Positions 1 through 7,001 are shown, counted from the stretch's first letter. The stretch: DNA of 13,553 nucleotides from Pyropia haitanensis (GCA_008729055.1 SDUX01000016.1:1-13553); one strand, 5' to 3'. The notes: a model not told the origin generated them from the letters alone. Numbers and translations are program-made.

Positions 1-370
1 CGGCCCGTCGCTGTGCGCGCCGCAACCCCCGTGCGGTCGCGATCCTCCCGCGTCGCCCACCGCGCCGTGCCGGCCGCCGCCGCGCCCGCCCTCGGGGTGC
101 GGCCGCGCGCCCAGCCGCCGGCACCGGCCACCACGCCGCGCGTCTCGCGTGTCGGCGGCCGCCGACGTCGCCCGCAGACCCGCACGTGGCGGCGCTTCCG
201 CTGGCAGGCGTCACGTGCACTCGCGCGCGCACGGCGTCGCGTCGCCCGTCGGTGCGTGCGTGGCGTGCCCGTGACCGCCGGCATCGACGTGGCGCTGTGC
301 GGTGCGTCGTGGGGATGCCGCCGCGGGCGCGCGTCGGGAGTGCGGCGGAGCTGATGATTGAGACGGGCGG
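1..370 (+). other. GC-rich segment, possible 3' part of an exon
   Basis: This stretch stays open in the frame starting at base 3 until a TAA at 372-374, which lies inside the splice-donor consensus beginning at 371. If it is an exon, that frame would end in residues AELMIETGG just before the donor. The other two frames are also open for much of the stretch, as expected for such GC-rich DNA, and the translation is rich in Arg, Ala and Pro with no domain I recognise. No ATG-led start is convincing, and the left end is cut by the window. It could equally be non-coding. Confidence 0.2.
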
Positions 371-376
371 GTAAGT
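371..376 (+). other. Candidate 5' splice donor (GTAAGT)
   Basis: CGG followed by GTAAGT is a full match to the intron side of the eukaryotic donor consensus. It is followed downstream by several strong acceptor-like sites (CAG ends at 598, 813 and 924). It sits where base composition changes from mixed GC to the T/C-containing minisatellite. No transcript is available, so splicing is inferred. Confidence 0.35.
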
Positions 377-585
377 CCTGTGGTTGGGGGCCGTGCCTCC
401 CTGCTGCTGGGCGTCATCCCCCCCGGCGGTGTCCCCCGCCCGCCGGCGGGTTTGACTGTGTGCTTTGTCTGTGGTGTTGGGGGCGGCGTCGCAACGCCAA
501 CGGGCGCCGCCCCCCCCGCCGGCGGTGCCCCCCCGCCCGTCGGCGGGTCTGGTTGACTGTTCCTGTCCTGTCGCGTCGCTTTGTG

Positions 586-600
586 TTTTCTTTTGCAGGT
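586..600 (+). other. Acceptor-like site 1 (polypyrimidine-CAG/GT)
   Basis: TGTTTTCTTTTGCAG is an excellent 3' splice-site sequence ending at 598. It is immediately followed by GTGGGG. It recurs almost identically at 801-815. Use in splicing is inferred only. Confidence 0.3.
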
Positions 601-800
601 GGGGGCGGTGTCGCAACGCCAACGGGCGCCGCCCCCCCCGCCGGCGGTGTCCCCCCGCCCGCCGGCGGGTTTGACTGTGTGCTTTGTCTTTTGGTGTTGG
701 GGCGGCGTCGCAACGCCAACGGGCGCCGCCCCCCCGCCGGCGGTGCCCCCGCCGTCGCGGGTCTGTTTTGACTGTTCCTGTCCTGTCGCGTCGCTCTGTG

Positions 801-815
801 TTTTCTTTTGCAGGT
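801..815 (+). other. Acceptor-like site 2 (polypyrimidine-CAG/GT)
   Basis: This is the second copy of the T-rich tract plus GCAG at the end of minisatellite sub-unit A2. CAG ends at 813 and is followed by GTGGGG. Confidence 0.3.
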
Positions 816-914
816 GGGGGCGGTGTCGCAACGCCAACGGGCGCCGCCCCCGCCGGCGTGTCCCCCGCCTGCCGTCGGGTCTGTCTCATGTATTCTGTGG
901 TGTGACATCAGTAT

Positions 915-926
915 GGCTTTACAGGT
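915..926 (+). other. Acceptor-like site 3 (TTTACAG/GTAGTG)
   Basis: GGCTTTACAG ends at 924 and is directly followed by GTAGTG, a combined acceptor and donor. It lies at the end of the minisatellite and just before satellite-related sequence begins. It could close an intron that opens at 371. Confidence 0.3.
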
Positions 927-1039
927 AGTGATGGGGGCGGCGCCCTCGTGAGGATGGTCGCCGCCCGAACAGCAGAGAAGTTGATTGGGGGAGAGGTGAG
1001 GGGGGTGGGAGTGGAGGGTGAGAGAGAGGGGCAGAGCGG
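925..1039 (+). repeat. Diverged fragment of satellite module a
   Basis: GTGGAGGGTGAGAGAGAGGG followed by AGGCGACGCAGCGGCGG resembles the part of module a just after its poly-T tract (GTGGAGGGTGCGAGAGCGAG, then AGGCGATGCGGCGGCGG, as at 2168-2216). It appears to be an older, diverged copy at the left edge of the array. Nothing else is recognisable here. Confidence 0.5.
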
Positions 1040-1661
1040 ATGAAAGAGGCGACGCAGCGGCGGCAGCGGCGACGGCGGAAGCAAGGACGGCGGCAACAGC
1101 GGCGGCGGCAACGGCGGCGGCGGCGGCAGAGTTGGCGGCGGCAGCGGCACGGCAGCGGCGGCAAGGGCGGCGGCGGACCGGCGGCGGCGGCAATGACGGC
1201 GAGGGCGACGGCGGCGGCGGCAGCGGCGGCGGCGATTGCGGTGGCGGTGATGGCGGCGGCGGCAACGGCGGCGGCGGCCACGGCGGCGGTGGCAGCGGCA
1301 GCGGCGGCGACGACAGCAGCAGCACGGCGGCGGGGACGACATCGGCGGCGGCGGCGGCAACGACAGCAGCAGCACGGCGGCGGGGGCGACATCGGCGGCG
1401 GCCGAGGCGCGCGGCGACGGCGGCGGCGACAGCGGCGGCAACGGCGGCGGCGACGCAGCAGCAGCGGCACGGCGGCGGCGGGCGGCGGCGGCGGCGACGG
1501 CGGCGGCGGCAGGCGGCGGCGGCGGCGACAAGGGCGGCGGCGGCGGCGGCGCGGCGGCATCGGCGGCGGCGGCGGCGGCGCAAGCGGCGGCGGCGGCGAC
1601 AAGGGCGGCGGCGGCGACGGCGGCGGCGGCATCGGCGGCGGCGGCGCTGCGGCGGCGGCGT

Positions 1662-1695
<34 letters not shown>
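1040..1695 (+). repeat. (GGC)n-type compound triplet tract
   Basis: About 650 bp consist almost wholly of GGC/GCG/CGG triplets with scattered GAC, GCA, ACA and AGC variants. One internal duplication carries a GACAGCAGCAGCACGGCGGC block twice, near 1309 and 1365. G is heavily concentrated on the + strand. The last part, from about 1596, matches the triplet tail that precedes the other a modules. Long open frames across it read as poly-Ala, poly-Gly or poly-Arg depending on frame and are repeat by-products. Confidence 0.9.
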
Positions 1696-1697
<2 letters not shown>

Positions 1698-2320
1698 TGA
1701 CAAGTGCGGGCGGGTGGGGCAGCCGGGGGGTGCTCCGCCCGCCCCCATTGCTGGCGTGGTGAGTTTGTTGGGGGGGGGTGTGGGCGGGAGGGTGATTGTC
1801 GGGTGGTGTGCTGGGGGGGGTGGTGGCGGCGTGGCGGTGGTGGGCTGGCGGTGGCGGGGTGTGGTGACGGTGGGGTGGTGGCGGTGTGGTGGGGGCGGCA
1901 ACAGACGTGGCGGGGCACTTCGGGGGGATGCCCCGTCGCGTTCTGGGAGGGGGGGGTGGGGGGAGGGCCCACCCCAACCCTCTGCCGCGTCTGCCGCCAC
2001 CGCCACCTGCTGTCGTCACTCACTCTGCCGCTGCTTTACCTACGACCGCCACTACTGCCATTGCTGTTTCTGCCGTTGGTGTTTTTGTGTTGTTGTTTTT
2101 TTTTTTTTTCGGGGGGGAGGGCGACAGAGTGCAGGGGGGTGTGAGGGCGAGGGTGAGGGCGGCGTGAGTGGAGGGTGCGAGAGCGAGGGGGAGCTGACGG
2201 GGGAGGCGATGCGGCGGCGGCGGCGGCGACGGCAGCGGCGGCGACGACGGCGGCGGCGGCGGCGGCGGCGGCATCGGCGGCGGCGGCGGCGGCAAAGGCG
2301 ATGGCGGCGACTGCGGTGGC
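1696..2320 (+). repeat. Satellite module a1
   Basis: This is the first complete a module (625 bp). It begins GCTGACAAGTGCGGG and continues through CCCCCATTGCTGGCG|TGGTGAGT and a long G/T-rich zone. A hairpin with arms at 1909-1917 and 1929-1937 follows, then a C/T-rich zone, T14-C-G7 near 2096-2117, GAGGG-rich sequence, and a (CGG)n tail. Copies a2, a3 and a4 follow the same order with differences mostly in homopolymer and triplet lengths. Reading frame is not conserved between copies. Confidence 0.9.
1909..1937 (+). other. Conserved hairpin in module a
   Basis: GGCGGGGCA and TGCCCCGTC pair over 9 bp (one G-T wobble in RNA) around an 11-nt loop. The same structure occurs at 2828-2856, 9664-9692 and 10382-10410 in the other a modules. 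A degraded version is visible near 10,990-11,018. It is one of the few parts of the module that is neither homopolymer nor triplet repeat. Its role is unknown. Confidence 0.5.
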
Positions 2321-2570
2321 GCTGACAAGTGCGGGGCGGGTGGGGCTGCCGTTGGGGTGCTTGGTTGGCGTTGAAGATGGCGGGGTGGAGGTTTGGAGGT
2401 CGTGGTGGTAGGGTGGTGGCTTGCGTGGTTGGTTTTTGTCGGGCGGTGGTGGTTTGGGGTTGTGGGGCGGCGTGGTGGTCGGCGGCGGCAAGGGCGGGCC
2501 GGCGGCCACAAGGGCGGCGGCGGCGACGGCGGCGGCGGCATCGGCGGCGGCGGCGCGGCGGCGGCGGCGT

Positions 2571-2604
<34 letters not shown>
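2321..2604 (+). repeat. Satellite module b1
   Basis: This module opens with the same GCTGACAAGTGCGGGGCGGG as module a, then diverges into GCTGCCGTTGGGGTGCTTGG, a GATGGCGGGGTGGAGG stretch and TTGGTTTTTGTCGGGCGGTG, ending in a (GGC)n tail. It contains the uninterrupted form of the site where the retrotransposon entered module b2. All three + frames carry stops across a2-b1 type junctions, which argues against a continuous coding exon. Confidence 0.88.
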
Positions 2605-2606
<2 letters not shown>

Positions 2607-3240
2607 TGACAAGTGCGGGGCGGGTGGGGCAGCCGGGGGGGTGCTCCGCGCGCCCCCATTGCTGGCGTGGTGAGTTTGTTGGGGGGGGGGGGTGTGGCGG
2701 GAGGGTGATTGTCGGGTGGTGTGCTGGCGGGGGGGGGTGGTGGCGGCGTGGCGGTGGTGGGCTGGCGGTGGCGGGGTGTGGTGACGGTGGGGTGGTGGCG
2801 GTGTGGTTGGGGGCGGGCAACAGACGTGGCGGGGCACTTCGGGGGGATGCCCCGTCGCGTTCTGGGAGGGGGGGGGTGGGGGGAGGGCCCACCCCAACCC
2901 TCTGCCGCTTCTGCCGCCACCGCCACCTGCTGTGTCACTCACTCTGCCGCTGCTTTACCTACGACCGCACTACTGCCATTGCTGTTTCTGCCGTTGGTGT
3001 TTTTGTGTTGTTTGTTTTTTTTTTTTTTTTCGGGGGGGAGGGCGACAGAGTGCAGGGGGGGTGGTGAGGGCGAGGGTGAGGGCGGCGTGAGTGGAGGGTG
3101 CGAGAGCGAGGGGAGCTGACGGGGAGGCGATGCGGCGGCGGCGGCGGCGACGCAGCGGCGGCGACGACGGCGGCGGCGGCGGCGGCGGCGGCATCGGCGG
3201 CGGCGGCGGCGGCAAAGGCGATGGCGGCGACTGCGGTGGC
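2605..3240 (+). repeat. Satellite module a2
   Basis: Second a module (636 bp) with the same order as a1. The T run is T16 (about 3015-3030), followed by C and G7. Its (CGG)n tail ends in AAAGGCGATGGCGGCGACTG just before b2. It differs from a1 mainly by small indels in G, C and T runs. Confidence 0.9.
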
Positions 3241-3357
3241 GCTGACAAGTGCGGGGCGGGTGGGGCTGCGTTGGGGTGCTTGGTTGGCGTTGAAGATGGC
3301 GGGGTGGAGGTTTGGAGGTCGTGGTGGTAGGGTGGTGGCTTGCGTGGTTGGTTTTTT
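3241..3357 (+). repeat. Satellite module b2, left part
   Basis: The first 117 bp of a b module, nearly identical to 2321-2436, stop in a T run where the copia element begins. The other part resumes at 9270, after the element. Confidence 0.88.
3353..3357 (+). repeat. Left target-site duplication (TTTTT)
   Basis: Five T residues immediately precede the TG of the 5' LTR and match 9270-9274 after the 3' LTR. Five bp is the usual copia duplication size. The left run has one extra T, so exact phasing in the homopolymer is uncertain. Confidence 0.75.
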
Positions 3358-3514
3358 TGTTGGCGCCGGGACAATCGCACCCGCCCCGGGCGGCAGCCGC
3401 CCGCCCTCGGGGGCCGGTGGGGCTCGTCAATGAGCACGCCCCCACCAGAGCCACCGACGTGGGAGCGCGGCGCTACACCCGCCGCAACCGCCACGACGGG
3501 CGCGAGCGGCGCGG

Positions 3515-3537
3515 CGGTCGCGGGAAGCCCGCGACCG
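3515..3537 (+). other. Perfect hairpin in 5' LTR
   Basis: CGGTCGCGGG and CCCGCGACCG form a perfect 10-bp stem around an AAG loop and are followed at once by TAA. The identical structure is at 8696-8718 in the 3' LTR. A smaller stem, CGGGCGG/CCGCCCG, lies at 3387-3403. Confidence 0.6.
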
Positions 3538-3729
3538 TAAGCAGCCGCGTGGCCGCCCCCGGACGCGACCCGTGTGGTGGCGGAACCGGGAGACGACCCG
3601 TCCGGACCCGGGAGGGACGTGCGGCACGCCCGGGACGTGCGGGGGCACGAGGACGAACGGGCCACGCAAGCGCAAGGCAAGAAGGGGCGCTGCACCGCGC
3701 AAGGGCCGCACGTGGGGCCGTGCGGGGGG

Positions 3730-3896
3730 GCGCGGGACACGCGGGGCGTGCGGGGGGGCGCGGGGCACGCGGGGGCGTGCGGGGAGGCGCGGGGCGCGCG
3801 GGGGCGTGCGCGGAGGCGCGGGGCACACGGGGGCGTGCGGGAAGGCGCGGGGCGCGCGAGGCGCGCGGGGCGTGCGAGGCGCGCGGGGCACGCAGG
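3730..3896 (+). repeat. 29-bp minisatellite in 5' LTR
   Basis: Imperfect tandem copies of a 29-bp unit built from GCGGGGCACGC, GGGGGCGTGC and GGGGAGGC elements lie upstream of the TATA box. The last copies are scrambled (GCGCGAGGCGCGCGGGGCGT). In an LTR this is the U3 enhancer position, so regulatory repeats are plausible but unproven. Confidence 0.75.
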
Positions 3897-3941
3897 CCAC
3901 GGAGATGGGGGCAGCGTCGCCGGTGTACGAAGGCGGGGAAG

Positions 3942-3947
3942 TATAAG
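3942..3947 (+). promoter_or_regulatory. TATA box of 5' LTR promoter
   Basis: TATAAG sits in an otherwise very GC-rich LTR about 145 bp before its 3' end, preceded by GGCGGGGAAG. Transcription would be expected about 25-35 bp downstream. The same site is at 9124-9129 in the 3' LTR. Confidence 0.65.
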
Positions 3948-4087
3948 AGAGAGCCCGGGCGGGCCGAGGGGAGCGGGGGAGAGGGTGGAGCAACTTTGAG
4001 GAACCCGGGGTCGGGGGGGGACCGACCGAACACACGGGGGAGTGAACCACACACGGGGGACGCACACAAAGGGAGGGGCTCCCAACA

Positions 4088-4101
4088 GGTTATGGGCCCA
4101 G
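4088..4101 (+). other. Primer-binding site matching the tRNA-iMet anticodon arm
   Basis: GGTTATGGGCCCAG follows the CA end of the LTR with no gap. Its reverse complement, CTGGGCCCATAACC, is the anticodon stem-loop of eukaryotic initiator tRNA-Met, including the CAT anticodon. A standard site complementary to a tRNA 3' end would begin TGG and pair with the acceptor and T arm. Drosophila copia is known to use a 5' half of tRNA-iMet in this way, so this element very likely does too. Confidence 0.85.
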
Positions 4102-4332
4102 GCCTACCCTGGGCATAGGGGTACGCTTGGAGCGCACGGCGGTGGCTGTGCGGGGACGGGGGCGTAAGGGAAGCGCACGCGGCGGCACTACCCGACGCAC
4201 CCCGCAGCAGGGCGTGGCGGTGCAGCCACGGGAGCGGGCGGCCAAGTCGCACCGGTTGGCGCCTGACGGCGCGCCACGGTGCTGCCGCAAGGGGGCGTGG
4301 CCACACTGCCGCGACCAAGGCAAACGAGCGAA
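4102..4332 (+). other. Untranslated leader of the element
   Basis: About 230 bp between the primer site and the Gag ATG. It is GC-rich with no repeat or long ATG-led frame. An early ATG at 4092, inside the primer site, opens only a short frame. It would hold packaging or dimerisation signals, but I cannot point to one. Confidence 0.5.
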
Positions 4333-6633
4333 ATGGCAGGGGATGGCGTGCCACGCGTGACCAAGTTGGACGTGGACAACTACCTGTCATGGAGCACGGA
4401 ATTGGAGCACGTAATGCGCTACAAGCGCTGCTGGAGCGCAGTGAAGCCGCGCGCGGGTAACGCGACCACCTCGGCGGTGACAGGAACGTCAGCCGGGGCT
4501 GGCGACGCGGCGGCGGAGGCGGCAGCGGATGCGGCGGCGGCCGCCCGTGTGCCCCTCGAGGAAGCGGCGCTGGACAAGGAAGAGCAGGCCATGTCACTGA
4601 TCATGCTCAATGTCAAGCAGCACCACCACTCCGCCCTGCGCGGATGCAAGACCGCGCGGGAGGCGTGGGAGACGCTGGCGGCCGAGTTCCGGTCGCAGGG
4701 CCCGGCCAGGGAGATGAACCTGCGGACCGAGCTCAACCAGATGCGAATGAGGTCGAACGAGAACGTCGTCCAGTACTTCAACAGGAGCAAGACGGTGGTA
4801 TGGGAGTTGGACGTACTCGGGGTGGCGGTGACCGACCGTCAGCACCTTACGGCGCTGCTGCATGGACTGCTCCCCAAGTTCAAGCTCCGAGGCACGATCA
4901 TCGCGTCCCAACAGGGGATGACCGTCCCCTTAGCTCTGGTGGAGTTGCGGGCGGCGGAGTCCGAGATGCGCCTGGTGGCGGGGAGAAAGGACGAAGCCGC
5001 AGAGACGGCGTTCACGGCAAATGACGGCGGCGGCCGCCGAGAGGTCCACGAGCGCCTGTGCTTCAAGTGCAACAAGCCGGGCCACATCAAGCGCAACTGC
5101 CCTGAATGGGACAAGAAGAAAAAGGGCAGCGACGCCCCACACGCCATATCAATGATGGCGGTGGCGGATGTGCACGGTGATGCGCGGTCGGCCTTTCGGG
5201 CGGACGCCGAGAGCACCGCGGAACCAGCGGTGGGCGGGTGGATCGTCGACAGCGGAGCGTCCCACCACATGACTGGGGAGCACACGGCACTGGTGGATCT
5301 GGGGCCGTGCCAGCCCGTGCGTGTGGAGCTCGCCGACGGCAGCACGCGGGTGGCCACCAAGAAGGGCAGCGCGACGATCACTGGGAAGGTCAAGGACCAG
5401 ACCGTGTCCGTGACTCTCAAGGACGTGTTGGTCGTCCCCGGGATGTCGGTGTCGCTCTTCTCCGTGCGCGTCGCAACGAGTTTTGGCCACCGCGTGGAAT
5501 TCCGCAACAACTGGGTGGGGATCTACCGGGGGGAGGAGATCGCGCTCGAGGGCGCCCCGCACGGCAACATCTACAAGCTGCGTGAGGCTCAGGACGGGGC
5601 AGGAATGGCGACGTCAGCCGTCCCGGCGCACACCTGGCACCAGCGATTCGGCCACACGGGCGGAGGCACGCTTGCGCAAGTGCCGGCGGCTGTGACAGGA
5701 ATGCCCGTCTCCCCCACCGAGCTACGGAAGCTGACCGCGGCGGCCTGCGGGCCATGCATCCGGGGGAAGATGACGCGGGCCCCTTTCCCCTCGTCCGACT
5801 CCGTCGCGATGGGGGTGCTGGACCTCATCCACACGGACGTGTGTGGGCCTATGCCCGTCCCGACACCAGGGGGCGACCGCTACCAGGTCGTGCTGGTCGA
5901 CGACAAGAGCAAGTACAAGGCGGTGGTGCCCATCCAGACGAAGGGGCAGGCCAGCGACGTGGTCATGGAGATCGTCAATCGGTGGGAGACGCAGCTGGGC
6001 CGAAAGGCCAAGGTGGTGCGACGCGACGGGGGCAAGGAATACACCGGCAAGAAGTTTGACGAGTGGCGGGCGGGCAAGGGTATCGCCATCCAGACAACGA
6101 CCCGGTACACGCCCGAGCAGAATGGAGTCGCCGAACGGTACAACCGAACGGTGGGAGAACGCGTAATTGCCGTGCTGGCGGACAGCAACCTACCCCGCAA
6201 GTGGTGGGGGGAGGCAGGCCAGGCTGTGACTTACGCCGCCAACCGCACGCCGACACGTGGGGAGGCGGCCACCCCCCACGAGCTCTTCTTTGGGGAGAAG
6301 CCCGACGTGAGCCACCTGCGGGCGTTTGGTTGCCGCGTATGGGCACACGTGCCCCACCAGGTGCGCCGCAAGATGGGCGACCGCGCAAAGCTGGGGACGT
6401 TTATGGGCTACGCGGAAGGCACTAAGGGCTACAAGGTACTGCTGGGCGGGCGGATGATCGCGTGCCGGGACGTGCGATTCGAGGAGGACAAGCGCGGCCC
6501 AGAAGGATTGGGCAAGGGGACGACGGTACCCCCCCCCCCCACCGCGGGGGCAACCGAGGGGCACCGCCAGACGGCCTTGATGACGCCGGGCTTGGACCAG
6601 ACAACGAGCGGGACGTCCGGCAGCACTCGGTGA
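4333..6633 (+). CDS. gag-pol (5' part): Copia Gag-protease-integrase polyprotein
   Basis: The ATG at 4333 has G at -3 and G at +4; it opens a 766-residue frame. Gag starts with a copia-type N-terminus (WSTELEHVMRYKRCW) and includes an Ala-rich insert at about residues 55-77. A zinc knuckle follows (C243, C246, H251, C256) that binds the genomic RNA. The aspartic protease has the DSGA motif at D306. Integrase has the HHCC zinc site (H436, H441, C472, C475) and catalytic D502, D565 and E601 with 35 residues between the last two, then the copia C-terminal region (AFGCRVWAHV). The enzyme set cleaves the polyprotein and inserts the cDNA. The frame leaves the expected path at a C12 run (6529-6540) and stops 31 codons later, before RT. 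Confidence 0.93.
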   Translation: MAGDGVPRVTKLDVDNYLSWSTELEHVMRYKRCWSAVKPRAGNATTSAVTGTSAGAGDAAAEAAADAAAAARVPLEEAALDKEEQAMSLIMLNVKQHHHSALRGCKTAREAWETLAAEFRSQGPAREMNLRTELNQMRMRSNENVVQYFNRSKTVVWELDVLGVAVTDRQHLTALLHGLLPKFKLRGTIIASQQGMTVPLALVELRAAESEMRLVAGRKDEAAETAFTANDGGGRREVHERLCFKCNKPGHIKRNCPEWDKKKKGSDAPHAISMMAVADVHGDARSAFRADAESTAEPAVGGWIVDSGASHHMTGEHTALVDLGPCQPVRVELADGSTRVATKKGSATITGKVKDQTVSVTLKDVLVVPGMSVSLFSVRVATSFGHRVEFRNNWVGIYRGEEIALEGAPHGNIYKLREAQDGAGMATSAVPAHTWHQRFGHTGGGTLAQVPAAVTGMPVSPTELRKLTAAACGPCIRGKMTRAPFPSSDSVAMGVLDLIHTDVCGPMPVPTPGGDRYQVVLVDDKSKYKAVVPIQTKGQASDVVMEIVNRWETQLGRKAKVVRRDGGKEYTGKKFDEWRAGKGIAIQTTTRYTPEQNGVAERYNRTVGERVIAVLADSNLPRKWWGEAGQAVTYAANRTPTRGEAATPHELFFGEKPDVSHLRAFGCRVWAHVPHQVRRKMGDRAKLGTFMGYAEGTKGYKVLLGGRMIACRDVRFEEDKRGPEGLGKGTTVPPPPTAGATEGHRQTALMTPGLDQTTSGTSGSTR

Positions 6634-7001
6634 CCCAGTCGGGCGCCGGGGCGAGCACCTCGGGCGGCCCCGTGTCACCAAGCCCGGCGCCGGTGGCAGA
6701 CGCGGTGGCGGAAGCGCGCCGGCTCACAGGGCAATCGGGCCCTGCGAACGGAGAGGAGAGTGACCACTCGTCGGGCGACGAGGCGGTAGCGGTTGACGGC
6801 AGCGGGACGCCGGCAGAGCAGGCGCCCGAGAACCCAGAATCGAGCGCGGGAGACGGTGCGGAACCCCCGTCGAGAAGCGCGGTGCGGTCGCTGCGACCAC
6901 GGCCGAAGCAGACCAAGCGGGCGGACGCCAACCTGTGCCGGGGGGAGGCCTACGCGGCGGTTTCACCAAGCCCGGACAAAAATGAACATCCACAAGGCTA
7001 A
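6541..7001 (+). CDS. Integrase-RT linker in a shifted frame
   Basis: This frame (codons starting at positions divisible by 3, such as 6543) is not the one used by integrase or RT. It nevertheless reads like the usual variable, acidic, Ser/Pro-rich copia linker: EESDHSSGDEAVAVDGSG, then a basic stretch SLRPRPKQTKRADANL and GEAYAAV just before RT. In the integrase/RT frame the same DNA has stops at 6631 and 6787 and reads as Arg-rich noise. The simplest explanation is one base lost at the C run and one gained near the A run at 6978-6982, so the ancestral protein was continuous. A programmed shift is possible but less likely. Confidence 0.6.

Larger units (their letters stand above)
414..905 (+). 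repeat. Dimeric GC minisatellite with intron-like sub-units
   Basis: Two related sub-units alternate. Sub-unit A spans about 474-598 and 693-813; sub-unit B spans about 599-692 and 814-897, with a partial B at 414-473. Each has a core containing TCGCAACGCCAACGGG, followed by a C-run and a GCCGGC or CCCGCCGGCGGG palindrome. A ends with CTGTTCCTGTCCTGTCGCGT and then a T-rich TTTTCTTTTGCAG. B ends with TTTGACTGTGTGCTTTGTC. In A1 a perfect 10-bp stem (479-488 with 505-514) encloses a 16-nt loop. Differences between copies are mainly C- and G-run lengths. It may be an expanded intron. No coding function is proposed. Confidence 0.85.
3358..4087 (+). repeat. 5' LTR (730 bp)
   Basis: It begins TGTTGGCGCC and ends CTCCCAACA, so TGTTGG and CCAACA form the short terminal inverted repeat. 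By eye against the 3' LTR I find about six indel events in G/C runs and no clear substitutions. Inside are a 10-bp perfect hairpin, a 29-bp minisatellite and a TATAAG box. U3 would run to about 3970, with R-U5 after it. It drives transcription of the element. Confidence 0.95.

Noticed and set aside
414..905. CRISPR array
   Set aside because: The units are adjacent, differ in length, and have no unique spacers. The DNA is eukaryotic with intron-like signals.
414..2006. Very long minus-strand frame (about 530 codons) across the minisatellite and triplet tract
   Set aside because: It is made of Pro, Arg and Ala runs dictated by GGC/CCG triplets and C runs. The frame is not conserved between repeat copies, and there is no domain.
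2090..2117. Poly-A tail of a minus-strand retroposon (T14 on the + strand)
   Set aside because: It is internal to every tandem module, has no flanking target duplications, and no retroposon body ends there.
1018..2325. Long plus-strand frame (about 435 codons) rich in Ala, Gly and Arg
   Set aside because: Stop-poor triplet repeat. The residue type changes with each small indel, and equivalent frames are broken differently in the other a modules.
4279..4332. Longer Gag start upstream (GTG at 4279)
   Set aside because: A eukaryotic element should start at ATG. The ATG at 4333 has a good context, and the added residues do not resemble Gag.
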